Source: Tenacibaculum todarodis (GTDB taxonomy: Bacteria > Bacteroidota > Bacteroidia > Flavobacteriales > Flavobacteriaceae). From it: 64,000 nt of DNA. Shown here piece after piece: positions 43,610 through 52,344 of the stretch. The position numbers were made by a program, and so were the translations under genes. The DNA is taken from contig NZ_CP018155.1 in NCBI RefSeq assembly GCF_001889045.1, positions 543,501 to 607,500 of the forward strand, written 5' to 3'. Position 1 is the first letter of the stretch; each line of letters begins with the position of its first letter. A model generated the notes under the pieces. It did no database searches. It was not told the origin of the DNA and saw only the letters and a list, made by a program, of their open reading frames with translations.

Positions 43610-43890
43610 TAATCTTGGGGTAAAAATATAGAAATATCAAAATCGATGATCCATAAAAAAATCAATACTAATATTGCTATAATATAAAGTATGGTTTTGT
43701 TGATTCCACCGTTTTCTGAATCTTTAAATTCGTTTAAGGCAGCATTAAATTTTCCTTTTAGGTTCTTGTTTTTTCCAGTTGTAGTACGGAATTCATCAAA
43801 CTTTTGTTTTATTTCAAACGGATTCCCATCACCTTTATAGTAACGAGGTTTGTAATCAAACTTTTTAGGATCTCTTTTAAAAATTGCCAT
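43609..43890 (-). CDS. Conserved small membrane protein (not riboflavin synthase)
   Basis: A 93-residue protein: basic soluble part (FKRDPKKFDYKPRYYKGDGNPFEIKQKFDEFR) and one C-terminal membrane helix (about 68-86, ILYIIAILVLIFLWIIDF). Similar flavobacterial proteins are, as I recall, sometimes named riboflavin synthase subunit beta, probably by contamination from the neighbouring ribH; nothing here resembles that enzyme. Its stop overlaps the mutL start at base 43609, so the two are coupled. Function unknown. Confidence 0.78.
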   Translation of the reverse strand: MAIFKRDPKKFDYKPRYYKGDGNPFEIKQKFDEFRTTTGKNKNLKGKFNAALNEFKDSENGGINKTILYIIAILVLIFLWIIDFDISIFLPQD

Positions 43891-44016
43891 AGTTTTAGGT
43901 TTTTGGTTCGATTAGTTTTAATCAAAAAGTAAACCAAAATCAAAGTTACTGAATAAAAAGTAGGGCATCAAAAAAATAATGCTAAAAGAAGTATAAAAAG
44001 TAGTGGATAATTTTAC

Positions 44017-44523
44017 TTAAAAACCAATTTCTGAAGTAGCAGTTCCTGTACTTTTAATTGCTGCCATTTTAACGGCTGCAACGGCACATTCTATTCCTTT
44101 GTTGCCTAATTTCCCGCCAGATCTATCTAAAGATTGTTGCTTTGTGTTATCGGTTAAAACACAGAAGATTACCGGAACGTCATATTTAATATTTAAATCA
44201 ACAATACCTTGTGTAACGCCTTCACAAACAAAATCGAAATGCTTCGTTTCTCCTTGAATTACATTTCCAATAGCAATTACAGCATCTACTTGTTGAGATT
44301 CAATCATCTTTTTACAGCCAAAAACAAGTTCGAAACTTCCTGGAACATCCCAAGAAATTATGTTTTCTTTTGTAGCTCCACAATCTAATAAAGCTTCAAT
44401 TGCCCCTTTGTGTAAGTTTTTTGTGATTTCAGGATTCCATTCTGAAACAACAATCCCAAATCGAAAAGACTTCGCATTTGGGATTGTTGCTTTATCGTAA
44501 TAAGATAAATTAGTTGTTGCCAT
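44017..44523 (-). CDS. ribH: 6,7-dimethyl-8-ribityllumazine synthase
   Basis: A 168-residue riboflavin-pathway enzyme joining the ribityl-aminopyrimidine and dihydroxybutanone phosphate. FGIVVSEWNPEITKNL, VPGSFELVFGCKKM, IAIGNVIQGETKHFDFVCEG (active-site His) and VPVIFCVLTDNTKQQSLDRSGGKLGNKG are typical. It forms icosahedral or pentameric assemblies. The leader carries a heptamer repeat. No other rib genes are in the window. Confidence 0.95.
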   Translation of the reverse strand: MATTNLSYYDKATIPNAKSFRFGIVVSEWNPEITKNLHKGAIEALLDCGATKENIISWDVPGSFELVFGCKKMIESQQVDAVIAIGNVIQGETKHFDFVCEGVTQGIVDLNIKYDVPVIFCVLTDNTKQQSLDRSGGKLGNKGIECAVAAVKMAAIKSTGTATSEIGF

Positions 44524-44530
44524 TTTTTTA

Positions 44531-44560
44531 GTATTCAGTATTCAGTATTCAGTATTCAGT
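44531..44560. repeat. Tandem GTATTCA heptamer, four copies
   Basis: GTATTCA is repeated four times (44531-44558) with GT of a fifth, directly upstream of the ribH start on the minus strand. The array is inside the ribH leader and could vary in copy number by slippage. Confidence 0.85.
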
Positions 44561-44600
44561 CAGCTATTTACTGCCAACTGCAACTGTTTTTACTGCCTAC

Positions 44601-45368
44601 TTATTTAGCGTATTTTGCACTGTTAATGTACTTTTCTATATCTCTTCCTTGGTCAGAAGTAGCATAGTTTTCTTTTATTTTAGTAAATAAGCTTTCTGCT
44701 TTGCTATACTCTTTTAAACTCATTGCTGTTTGTGCAGCTTTGTATAAGAAAAGTGGTGCAGTAAAATCGTTATCTTTTTTACTAGCAGCTTTTTCATAAT
44801 AATCTAAAGCATCGTCTAATTGATTAATATCTGCAAAAGCATCTCCAATTGCACCTAAAGCAACAGGTCCTAACAACTCGTCATTAGAATCAAATTCACT
44901 TAAAGAAGCGATAGCTTCGTCGTATTTTTTTAATTTTAAGTAAGAAACACCCGCATAATAGTTTGCTAAGTTTCCTGCTTTTGTTCCGCTATAAGAAGAA
45001 GCGATGTCTATAAAACCATATTTTCCATCAGCACCTTCTAAACCTAAAGTTAATAAAGAATCGATAGCCGCTCCAGAAGAAGTAACTGCTTGATCAAAAT
45101 AATTTCTAGGGAAAGCTAATTCATTAGTAGCTTCTTTTTCTGTTGGTTCAGATACAAATTTAGTGTACGCTAAAGTACCTAATATTAAAGCTGCAACAGC
45201 TATTAAACCTATAAATAAAGGTTTGCTGTTTTTTTCTATCCATTGCTCAGATTTGTTGGCAGTGTCATCTAACGTATTAAAAACTTCAGCAGTTGTGCTT
45301 TCTATTTCTTCTACTTGTTTTTGCTCAGCTTTGTTCTGTGCTTTGTATTTTTTCTTGTATGTTGCCAT
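44601..45368 (-). CDS. TPR-repeat membrane-anchored protein (YfgM-like)
   Basis: A 255-residue protein: a charged cytoplasmic N-terminus (~1-45), one membrane helix (~51-70, PLFIGLIAVAALILGTLAYT) and a periplasmic part with tetratricopeptide repeats (LANYYAGVSYLKLKKYDEAIASL, AIGDAFADINQLDDALDYYEKAA, AAQTAMSLKEYSKAESLFTKIK). It resembles E. coli YfgM, which links the SecYEG translocon to periplasmic chaperones. It lies between ribH and recF, typical in this family. Confidence 0.85.
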   Translation of the reverse strand: MATYKKKYKAQNKAEQKQVEEIESTTAEVFNTLDDTANKSEQWIEKNSKPLFIGLIAVAALILGTLAYTKFVSEPTEKEATNELAFPRNYFDQAVTSSGAAIDSLLTLGLEGADGKYGFIDIASSYSGTKAGNLANYYAGVSYLKLKKYDEAIASLSEFDSNDELLGPVALGAIGDAFADINQLDDALDYYEKAASKKDNDFTAPLFLYKAAQTAMSLKEYSKAESLFTKIKENYATSDQGRDIEKYINSAKYAK

Positions 45369-45392
45369 GTCTGCTTAAAAATTATTCGGACG

Positions 45393-45400
45393 CAAAAATA
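45393..45400 (-). promoter_or_regulatory. Probable -7 box of the TPR gene
   Basis: On the minus strand TATTTTTG (45400-45393) fits TAnnTTTG and lies 25 bases before the ATG at 45368. No clear TTTG is at the usual spacing, so this is only moderately supported. Confidence 0.4.
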
Positions 45401-45482
45401 GTTTTTTTAATTGGATTTTAAAAGGTAATAATTGGTAAATTTTCAATATTTTGCGGTTCCTTTACATAGATTTTAATAGCCA

Positions 45483-46562
45483 ATGTATCTTCAGAAAATA
45501 TCACTTGTAAATTTTAAAAATATTACATCACAAACTTTTGATTTTCAGCAGAAAATAAATTGCTTTGTTGGTGATAATGGTGTTGGTAAAACCAACGTGC
45601 TAGACGCAATATATTATTTATCTTTTGCTAAAAGTTATTTTAATCCGATTGCTGGGCAGAATATTAAACACGGCGAAGAGTTTTTTATGATTGAAGGAGA
45701 CTACCTTTTAAATGATAGAAACGAAAAGATTTTATGTTCTTTAAAACGTGGTCAAAAAAAGGTTTTAAAGAGAAATGGTAAAGCTTACGATAAGTTTTCT
45801 GAACATATTGGACAATTGCCGTTGGTTATAATTTCGCCAGCAGATAGAGATTTAATTACGGAAGGAAGCGATACACGGCGTAAATTTATGGACGGTGTAA
45901 TTTCTCAGCAAGACAAACATTATTTAAAGAATTTAATATCGTATAATAAGATACTAACACAACGTAATGCTTTATTAAAATATTTTGCAATAAATAGAAC
46001 TTTTGATGCGTTAAATTTAAAGGTATATGATGAGCAATTAATTGAGTATGGCGTTAAAATATACGAGAAAAGAAAAGAGTTTTTAACACATTTTGAACCT
46101 ATTTTTAACCAAAAACACGCTATAATTTCTGGTAAAAAGGAAAGCGTAAAACTCAATTATAAAAGTCAGTTGCATGAAATGTCTTTAGAAAATTTGTTGA
46201 CACAGAGTTTAGCTAAAGATAAGGTGATACAATACACAACTGTTGGTATTCATAAAGACGATTTAAGTTTTGAGATAGATGAATATCCGATAAAGAAATT
46301 TGGTTCTCAAGGACAACAGAAATCCTATTTAATAGCGTTAAAATTGGCTCAGTTTGAGTTTATAAAACAACAAGCAAACGTTACACCAATTTTATTATTG
46401 GATGATATATTTGATAAATTAGACGAGCAAAGAGTTTCGCAAATTATTGAATTGGTAAATAATAACGAATTCGGGCAAATATTTATCACCGACACGCATT
46501 CTGAACGTACGGAACGGGTAATCAGTAAAACAAATAAAGAGTATCAAATTTTTAAACTTTAA
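45483..46562 (+). CDS. recF: DNA replication and repair protein RecF
   Basis: A 359-residue SMC-like ATPase that helps load RecA at gaps. N-terminal [12 protein letters not shown], Walker [13 protein letters not shown], the SxxDRDL segment ([22 protein letters not shown]), [39 protein letters not shown] signature ([11 protein letters not shown]), and Walker B/D-loop [14 protein letters not shown]. It is divergent from the TPR gene and followed by repeats and the DUF721 gene. Confidence 0.94.
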   Translation: MYLQKISLVNFKNITSQTFDFQQKINCFVGDNGVGKTNVLDAIYYLSFAKSYFNPIAGQNIKHGEEFFMIEGDYLLNDRNEKILCSLKRGQKKVLKRNGKAYDKFSEHIGQLPLVIISPADRDLITEGSDTRRKFMDGVISQQDKHYLKNLISYNKILTQRNALLKYFAINRTFDALNLKVYDEQLIEYGVKIYEKRKEFLTHFEPIFNQKHAIISGKKESVKLNYKSQLHEMSLENLLTQSLAKDKVIQYTTVGIHKDDLSFEIDEYPIKKFGSQGQQKSYLIALKLAQFEFIKQQANVTPILLLDDIFDKLDEQRVSQIIELVNNNEFGQIFITDTHSERTERVISKTNKEYQIFKL

Positions 46563-46612
46563 GTTGCGGATTTGCAGAGTAACAAAGTAATAAAGTAACA
46601 AATTTTTTCTTT

Positions 46613-46658
46613 GTCGTTTCTAAATGAGCTATTTAAAGCGATTGAGAAATCTCATAAT
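46613..46658. repeat. Dispersed GTCATTTC/GAGAAATCTCAT repeat
   Basis: GTCGTTTC (46613-46620) to CGATTGAGAAATCTCATAAT (46639-46658). The last 20 bases are identical to 60991-61010. It also relates to the topB insertions. GAGAAATCTC is a small palindrome. Confidence 0.75.
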
Positions 46659-46712
46659 CAAAATATAAAAGTCTAAATAACCCAAGAATTTAAAATTCTA
46701 ACAATCTAATCC

Positions 46713-47009
46713 ATGGCAAAAAGAGAAAACGATTCATTTTCTATACAAGATTTAATGAAAACCTTTATTAAGGAGAATAACTTAACTAAAGGTATGCAAA
46801 AATTAAAGATAGATGAAGCTTGGACAAAATTAATGGGACAAGGTGTTGCTTCTTATACAACACGTGTTCAGTTACAAAATAAAACCTTGGTTGTAAGTTT
46901 GTCTTCTTCTGTTTTACGTGAAGAATTAAGCTACGGAAAAGATAAAATTGTAAAAATGTTGAACGAAGAAATGGGAGAGGAAGTTGTAAAGAAATTGTTG
47001 TTGGTTTAA
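46713..47009 (+). CDS. DUF721 (DciA-like) protein
   Basis: A 98-residue protein of the DUF721 family, typically downstream of recF in Bacteroidota: FSIQDLMKTFIKENNLTKGMQKLKIDEAWTKLMG...TTRVQLQNKTLVVSLSSSVLREELSY, a KH-like fold. DciA proteins load the replicative helicase in bacteria lacking DnaC, so this may help replication initiation, but short DUF721 proteins have not all been tested. ndk usually comes next; here a LysR/transporter pair intervenes. Confidence 0.85.
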   Translation: MAKRENDSFSIQDLMKTFIKENNLTKGMQKLKIDEAWTKLMGQGVASYTTRVQLQNKTLVVSLSSSVLREELSYGKDKIVKMLNEEMGEEVVKKLLLV

Positions 47010-47335
47010 TTGTTTTTTGGATGGTTCAAGTAACTAATTTAGGAAATAAATCACAGATAGAAAGTCGGAGAGGATTTTTGTAAGTAGGCGAGAAGCCAGC
47101 AATAAATTATATACGGCTGTGCATAGTGTTTTCTACCCAAGTTTTTGTGATTAAAATAATTTTTCCTTTTATTCTAATCCATTAATTTTAGTCCGAATGT
47201 TTGTTTTTGTAAACGGAATGTTTTTCAAAAATTTTCTTCTAAAATGTTCCTTTTGAAAGGTATTGGAGCACTCTTTTTTGCAGCGGATGAAGCGTTGGTG
47301 TAAAAGTGTGTGTAACGGGTTAAGTGTTCCAATGT
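47010..47335. other. Gene-free interval at the left edge of a probable insertion
   Basis: About 325 bases without a supported gene. It contains GGCGAGAAGCCAGC (47088-47101; arms GGC/GCC) and an imperfect long inverted pair, ATTGGAGCAC (47261-47270) against GTGTTCCAAT (47325-47334), which could terminate the convergent LysR transcript. A plus-strand frame at 47263-47502 is antisense to LysR and is not credible. Confidence 0.55.
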
Positions 47336-48217
47336 TTAAATTTTTAAATAGTGTTTCAAAAAATTTAGATACGATTCCAATTCATTTTCCCGTTCCGTTT
47401 TCCACACCAATTTCATATCCAATTGGTATGGCAAATCAGAAAGTTCTATACTTTTTAGGTCAAGCGAAAACCCTTTTAAGGTCGATTTTCCCATCATCGT
47501 GATTCCAAGTCCTGCAGAAACCATTCTTAGGACGGTCGATGTATTCGGCGAACGATGCACGATTTTTGGGGAATATCCATAATTTCCAATGATTTTCAGA
47601 ATTTCTTCCATATATCCAAATCCCTCGGGTTGTGGATTCAAGACCCATTTTTCGTTTTTACAGTCCGCCAAATCCTTAAAATTGGAGGTGTTCAACCGAT
47701 GTTCTTCGGGTAAAATTAAAAGATAGTTTTCTTTGTAAATCGAAAGGCTCGAAAGTCCGTCGGGAATAAATGCGTTCGGTACAAAACCAAAATCCACTTC
47801 GTTGTCGTTCAATTTGTCGAATATCATTTCATTAGTTCCCTCCACGAGACTTGATTTTAAGTCGGGCAGATTGGTTTCCATATATCGTAGCAGTTCTGGC
47901 AAGACAGTATGCATCGCCGAACTTGCGTGTCCAATTTTAATTTCGCCTGCCTTTCCCTGATTAATCAAAACTCCTTTTTTAATGGATTGGTCGAGTTGCT
48001 TCAAAATTTTGGAAACCTCCGTTTTAAAGTATATTCCCGATTTAGTCAACGCAATTTGCTTTCGTGAACGGTCGAACAATAAAAAACCGATTTCCTCCTC
48101 AAGCACCTGAATCTGTCTACTTAAAGCGGGTTGGGCAATAAAAATCCGTTCCGATGCTTTTCTGAAATTCAGTGTTTCGGTCAATATCAAAAAGTTTTGT
48201 AATTGAGTAGTTGTCAT
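47336..48217 (-). CDS. LysR-family transcriptional regulator, atypical base composition
   Basis: A 293-residue LysR protein: N-terminal winged helix TTTQLQNFLILTETLNFRKASERIFIAQPALSRQIQVLEEEIGFLLFDR (~2-50) and a ligand-binding domain (~90-290) with KIGHASSAMHTVLPELL and VSAGLGITMMGKSTL. Two sampled 60-base lines give 42-43% G+C, against about 28% in a line of the neighbouring transporter gene, so this gene was probably acquired. It is divergent from a DMT transporter that it may regulate through a palindrome at 48222-48250. Confidence 0.92.
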   Translation of the reverse strand: MTTTQLQNFLILTETLNFRKASERIFIAQPALSRQIQVLEEEIGFLLFDRSRKQIALTKSGIYFKTEVSKILKQLDQSIKKGVLINQGKAGEIKIGHASSAMHTVLPELLRYMETNLPDLKSSLVEGTNEMIFDKLNDNEVDFGFVPNAFIPDGLSSLSIYKENYLLILPEEHRLNTSNFKDLADCKNEKWVLNPQPEGFGYMEEILKIIGNYGYSPKIVHRSPNTSTVLRMVSAGLGITMMGKSTLKGFSLDLKSIELSDLPYQLDMKLVWKTERENELESYLNFLKHYLKI

Positions 48218-48221
48218 TTTA

Positions 48222-48250
48222 TTGATTAAAATATGTTATCAATTAATCAA
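48222..48250. promoter_or_regulatory. Candidate LysR operator
   Basis: TTGATTAA (48222-48229), 13 bases, TTAATCAA (48243-48250): perfect 8-base arms. It lies 4 bases upstream of the LysR ATG and 62 upstream of the divergent transporter ATG, as expected for an autoregulating LysR protein. Confidence 0.5.
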
Positions 48251-48311
48251 AATTAAGTATTTTTTTTCATTAATAGAATGTCCTTCCTTTGTATTTCAAT
48301 TTATATTAGAG

Positions 48312-49238
48312 ATGAAAGTAAAAAATAATTATAAAGTTTGGTTCTATTTTATATCGTTGGTTTTAATTTGGGGCAGTTCGTTCATTTTGATTAAAAATGG
48401 ATTAAAAGGTTATACGGTTTGGCAGGCTGCAACTATCCGGTTAGTATCTGCTTTTTTAGTAATGTTTTTTTTTGCTATTCGGCATATTAGAAAAATACCT
48501 AGTGAAAAAGTTCCAGTAATTTTACTAGTAAGCTTGTTGAGTATGGTTTTTCCATCCTATCTGTTTAGTATCGCACAATCTCAAATTAGTAGTGCACTTG
48601 CAGGAATATTAAATGCTTTAGTGCCAATGTTTACAAGTGTTCTTGGATTACTGTTTTTTAGAAAATCTATTAATAAATTACAATGGTTGGGTCTTGCTAT
48701 AGGTTTTATATCTGCTAGTTTTTTAATTTTGATTAATACTGGAAGTACATTTTCGTTAAACGAATATGCTTTATTAATCATTGTCGCAACTATTTGTTAC
48801 GGATTGAATTTTAATATTGTAAAAACATATCTATCTGATGTGAATTCACTTCACGTAACCACAATTGCTGTTTCTTTTTCAGGAATATTCGGCTTTCTTT
48901 TTTTATTTTTTAGTGGATATGAGCCGTATATCAAAGTTAGTGAGCAACAAGTTTTTCCGTTGCTATCATTAATTACATTAGGTGTTTTGGGAACAGCTTT
49001 AGCTCAGTTTATGCAGAATCAATTAATTCAAAAATCTTCAGCTGTTTTTGCCAGTTCGCTTACATACCTAATTCCCGTTGTTGCTGTGCTTTGGGGTGTT
49101 TTAGATGGCGAAAAGTTGGTTTTTTGGCATTATTTAGGGATGTTAGGAATACTTATAGGTGTTCTGATTTTGAACAAGTTTGGAAACTCTAAAAACGATT
49201 TGGCTTATGATAAAAAAACGAAAGTGTTGAATGTTTAA
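48312..49238 (+). CDS. EamA/DMT-family transporter
   Basis: A 308-residue protein with ten expected membrane helices in two EamA halves: the N-terminal LVLIWGSSFILIKNGLKGYTVWQAATIRL and second-half LGTALAQFMQNQLIQKSSAVFASSLTYLIPVVAVLWGVLDGEKL. It probably exports metabolites or amino acids. ATG 48312 is chosen over the frame's earlier ATG at 48222, because the extra 30 residues are not family sequence and cover the putative operator. It is divergent from the LysR regulator. Confidence 0.9.
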   Translation: MKVKNNYKVWFYFISLVLIWGSSFILIKNGLKGYTVWQAATIRLVSAFLVMFFFAIRHIRKIPSEKVPVILLVSLLSMVFPSYLFSIAQSQISSALAGILNALVPMFTSVLGLLFFRKSINKLQWLGLAIGFISASFLILINTGSTFSLNEYALLIIVATICYGLNFNIVKTYLSDVNSLHVTTIAVSFSGIFGFLFLFFSGYEPYIKVSEQQVFPLLSLITLGVLGTALAQFMQNQLIQKSSAVFASSLTYLIPVVAVLWGVLDGEKLVFWHYLGMLGILIGVLILNKFGNSKNDLAYDKKTKVLNV

Positions 49239-49545
49239 TTGAAGTTCAGAACTAGTAAGGGCATAGAAATTTTTGTAAGGATGATGAGTTGGAAAAATTT
49301 TATGCTCTTACGGCACGTTATTTTAAACTTTCTGAAAACTTTTATTGCTGAATTTTGAATCTTGGCAATTAGTTTTTTTTTGTATTATGCATAACTTAAA
49401 TGATATGTCGAGTTTTAATTCGGTATATCAGGAGTTAGCCAATATCCAAAAAGAAGTTTAGAGGCAAACTAAATTTAAACCACAAAAAAACTCGCAACAT
49501 AAGTTACGAGTTTTTTACAAATATATTGTTTAAGAAAAAGAATTC
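49239..49545. other. Gene-free interval, right edge of probable insertion
   Basis: About 307 bases. A 24-codon frame starts at ATG 49387 (MHNLNDMSSFNSVYQELANI...) and ends at 49461; it might be a short peptide or the remnant of a larger gene, and I would not call it. The ndk terminator is at 49485-49516. I see nothing else. Confidence 0.5.
49485..49516 (-). terminator. Intrinsic terminator after ndk
   Basis: AAAAAACTCGCAAC (49485-49498) pairs with GTTACGAGTTTTTT (49503-49516). On the minus strand the single mismatch is a G-U pair, and the T run follows. It lies 30 bases after the ndk stop. Confidence 0.8.
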
Positions 49546-49965
49546 TTAGAACTGCTCTCTACCAGCAAAATGGAAGTTTCCTTCAATTGTAGCGTTTTCA
49601 TCAGAGTCAGAACCGTGTACAGCGTTTTCTCCAATAGAAGTTGCATACATTTTTCTAATTGTTCCTTCAGCAGCTTCTGCAGGATTTGTAGCACCAATTA
49701 AAGTTCTAAAATCTTCAACAGCGTTGTCTTTTTCTAAGATTGCAGCAATAATTGGTCCGCGAGTCATAAACTCAACTAATTCACCAAAAAACGGACGCTC
49801 GTTATGCACAGCATAAAAAGCCTCAGCATCTGCTGTAGTCATTTGTGTTTTCTTTAATGCTACGATTCTAAAACCTGCAGCGTTAATTTTGTCTAAAATT
49901 GCACCTGTATGCCCGTTTTCTACGCCATCAGGTTTAATCATTGTAAAAGTTCTATTTGTTGCCAT
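49546..49965 (-). CDS. ndk: Nucleoside-diphosphate kinase
   Basis: A 139-residue enzyme that transfers phosphate from ATP to NDPs through a phospho-His. [66 protein letters not shown] with the active His in NAVHGSD, and the final HFAGREQF. It is divergent from the DHH phosphoesterase gene. Confidence 0.96.
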   Translation of the reverse strand: MATNRTFTMIKPDGVENGHTGAILDKINAAGFRIVALKKTQMTTADAEAFYAVHNERPFFGELVEFMTRGPIIAAILEKDNAVEDFRTLIGATNPAEAAEGTIRKMYATSIGENAVHGSDSDENATIEGNFHFAGREQF

Positions 49966-50064
49966 TTCTAAATAATTTCATTGTTAATAAATATGATAAA
50001 ATGCTACGCACAAAATCGGCGCGAAATTACACATTTTTTTAATAAAATTGTATCTTCGCCACTT

Positions 50065-51093
50065 ATGATTTTAAAAAACTTTGAAGACTTAACGGTTTAT
50101 TTAAATTCACCAAGGAATATTGTCATCATCGGGCATAGAAATCCAGATGGAGATGCAGTGGGTTCAACCCTTGGTTTAAAGCATTATTTAGATAAAAAAG
50201 GACATACAGCAAACGTTGTAATGCCAAATGAATATCCAGATTTTTTACATTGGTTACCAGGTTCAGATACCGTAAAACGTTTTGATCATCAGAATAATCA
50301 ATCTGTAAAAGCTTTAGAAAAATCAGATATTGTCTTTCTGCTAGACTTTAATGCATTGCATAGAGTAGGAGACGATATGAAAAATACGTTAGAAAAGTAT
50401 AAAAATGATTTTGCTTTAATAGATCATCATCAACAACCAGATGATTTTAAGTATATGTATTCAGATACTGCAATGTCATCAACTTGTGAAATGGTGTACA
50501 ATTTTATTGAAATGAATAATGATGTTGACTTAATTGATGAAAACATAGCAACCTGTATTTATACGGGAATTATGACCGATACAGGTTCTTTTCGTTTTAG
50601 ATCAACTACAAGTAAAACGCATCAAATTATAGCTACTTTAATAGATAAAGGCGCTAAAAACGATAGAATTCATAATAATGTATACGATGCAAATTCTTAC
50701 GGAAGATTACAGTTATTAGGACAAGCTTTAACTAATTTAAAAATTGTTGAAGATTGCCATACAGCATTTATTACTTTAACACAAGAAGAAAAAAATAAAT
50801 TCAATTTTGAAAAAGGAGATACTGAAGGCGTTGTAAACTATGCACTTTCTGTAAAAGGAATTAATCTTGCAGCCATTTTTATTGAAGATGTAGAGCAAGG
50901 AATTATAAAAATTTCTTTTAGATCTAAAGGAAAATTTTCTGTGAATCAATTTGCAAGAAAATATTTTTCTGGAGGCGGACATGATAATGCTGCTGGAGGA
51001 AAAAGTTTAGATAACATGCAAGATACTATTGTTAAATTTACAACGTTAGTAAATAACTACAAACAAGAGCTAGCAACTTCTTATGAAGCATAA
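50065..51093 (+). CDS. DHH/DHHA1 phosphoesterase (NrnA-like nanoRNase/pAp phosphatase)
   Basis: A 342-residue DHH-family enzyme: N-terminal IVIIGHRNPDGDAVGSTLGL, DIVFLLDFNALHR, LIDHHQQPD (the DHH motif) and a C-terminal DHHA1 domain with FRSKGKFSVNQFARKYFSGGGHDNAAGG. It probably degrades short oligoribonucleotides and pAp. ATG 50065 is chosen; the frame extends 28 codons upstream into the ndk intergenic region. TATCTTCG just before the start is a near match to a -7 box. It overlaps gldI by 11 bases. Confidence 0.9.
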   Translation: MILKNFEDLTVYLNSPRNIVIIGHRNPDGDAVGSTLGLKHYLDKKGHTANVVMPNEYPDFLHWLPGSDTVKRFDHQNNQSVKALEKSDIVFLLDFNALHRVGDDMKNTLEKYKNDFALIDHHQQPDDFKYMYSDTAMSSTCEMVYNFIEMNNDVDLIDENIATCIYTGIMTDTGSFRFRSTTSKTHQIIATLIDKGAKNDRIHNNVYDANSYGRLQLLGQALTNLKIVEDCHTAFITLTQEEKNKFNFEKGDTEGVVNYALSVKGINLAAIFIEDVEQGIIKISFRSKGKFSVNQFARKYFSGGGHDNAAGGKSLDNMQDTIVKFTTLVNNYKQELATSYEA

Positions 51094-51613
51094 AACACTT
51101 TATTTCTTATTAATTTTTATTATTGCTTTTTCTTGTAAAGAACCAGAAGCAAGAAGACCAAAAACGCAAACTACAAAAAACTTTTATAAAGAGTTAATTG
51201 CTGAGAATAAGCAGTTAATTAAAAAAGAAACGGAGTTAATTGAGCATTATATTTCTCAAGATACTATAAACACTTACAAAGCTTCTTCTACAGGTTTTTG
51301 GTATACATATACTAATAAAGTAGAAGGAAATACTCCAAAACCAAAATCTGAAGATGTTGTAGCAATTGAGTATACTATAACCGATTTAGAAGGAGAAGAA
51401 TTATATCCGAAGCAAAAAAGAACCTATAAAATAGATAAAGAAGATTTTATTCCGGCACTAGAAGATGGAATAAAGTTGATGAAAATAGGTGAAACTATTA
51501 CATTTGTGATTCCGTCTCATAGAGGTTTTGGAATTGCTGGTGATGGAAATAATATTGAAGTAAACCAAACAATAAAAAGTACCCTAACATTAATAGATAT
51601 TAAAACAAAGTAA
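51083..51613 (+). CDS. gldI: Gliding motility-associated FKBP-type peptidyl-prolyl isomerase lipoprotein GldI
   Basis: A 176-residue lipoprotein (FIIAFSC, signal ends at Cys18) with a FKBP domain at ~75-176: EDVVAIEYTITDLEGEELYP, EDFIPALEDGIKLMKIGETITFVIPSHRGFG and STLTLIDIK. In Flavobacterium johnsoniae GldI is needed for gliding. I recognise it by the N-terminal KKETELIEHYISQDTINTYKASSTGFWYTY segment and by its position after a DHH gene. Overlap with the DHH gene of 11 bases, and 1 base before the next isomerase. Confidence 0.88.
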   Translation: MKHKTLYFLLIFIIAFSCKEPEARRPKTQTTKNFYKELIAENKQLIKKETELIEHYISQDTINTYKASSTGFWYTYTNKVEGNTPKPKSEDVVAIEYTITDLEGEELYPKQKRTYKIDKEDFIPALEDGIKLMKIGETITFVIPSHRGFGIAGDGNNIEVNQTIKSTLTLIDIKTK

Positions 51614-51614
51614 A

Positions 51615-52340
51615 ATGAAAATAAGTAAATTTTTGGCAGTTGCCGTTTTAGGATTATCAATTGTATCTTGTGGTCAGCAAGTTAAAACAGTTTCTTCACT
51701 AGAAACAGAATTAGATTCAGTTAGTTATGCTATGGGATTAAACATGGCAAATCAATTTAAGAATAACTTTAGTGAAGTTAAAAAAGAAGTTTTCTTTCAA
51801 GGGTTAACAAACGGATTAGATTCTACAAATTTGTTACTAGAAGATAAAGATGTAAGAAATACATTGAATGCTTATTTCCAGAAAAAACAGCAAGAAAAAA
51901 TGAAAGAACAGCAAGCAAAAGCTGCTGAAAAAGCTGAAAAAGAATTTGGTGAGTATAAAAAACAGAACGAAGCATTTTTAGAGGCTAATAAGTCTAAAGA
52001 TGGTGTGAAAACTACAGAAAGTGGTTTACAATACATTGTTATTAAAGAAGGAAATGGAGAGTCTCCAAAAGCAACTGATGGAGTTTCTGTTCATTATAAA
52101 GGAACAAACATTGATGGAGTAGAGTTTGACAGTTCTTATAAGAGAAATAAACCTTATGAGTTAAAGGCAAATCAATTTGTATCAGGTTTTTCAGAAGGTT
52201 TACAATTAATGAAAACTGGAGCAAAATATAAATTCTTTATTCCACAAGAATTAGCGTATAAAGCACAAGCTAGAGGAAAAGATATTAAGCCATTTTCTGC
52301 TTTAATTTTTGAAGTAGAATTGTTAGAAGTTAAAAAATAA
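51615..52340 (+). CDS. FKBP-type peptidyl-prolyl isomerase lipoprotein
   Basis: A 241-residue protein: signal peptide with lipobox LSIVSCG (Cys19), an N-terminal helical dimerisation region of FkpA/Mip type (~30-130) with SYAMGLNMANQFKNN and a Lys/Glu-rich helix, and a C-terminal FKBP domain (~140-240) with VSVHYKGTNIDGVEFDSSYKRNKP and FVSGFSEGLQLMKTGAKYKFFIPQELAY. It folds proteins in the periplasm. It is the second of three tandem isomerase genes. Confidence 0.92.
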   Translation: MKISKFLAVAVLGLSIVSCGQQVKTVSSLETELDSVSYAMGLNMANQFKNNFSEVKKEVFFQGLTNGLDSTNLLLEDKDVRNTLNAYFQKKQQEKMKEQQAKAAEKAEKEFGEYKKQNEAFLEANKSKDGVKTTESGLQYIVIKEGNGESPKATDGVSVHYKGTNIDGVEFDSSYKRNKPYELKANQFVSGFSEGLQLMKTGAKYKFFIPQELAYKAQARGKDIKPFSALIFEVELLEVKK

Positions 52341-52344
52341 TTAG

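Noticed and set aside
43609..43890. Riboflavin synthase beta subunit
   Set aside because: The 93-residue protein has a single C-terminal membrane helix and no lumazine-synthase motif; the real ribH is at 44017-44523.
49387..49461. 24-codon frame between the transporter and ndk
   Set aside because: Too short, no clear ribosome-binding site and no recognisable similarity; noted as a possible remnant only.
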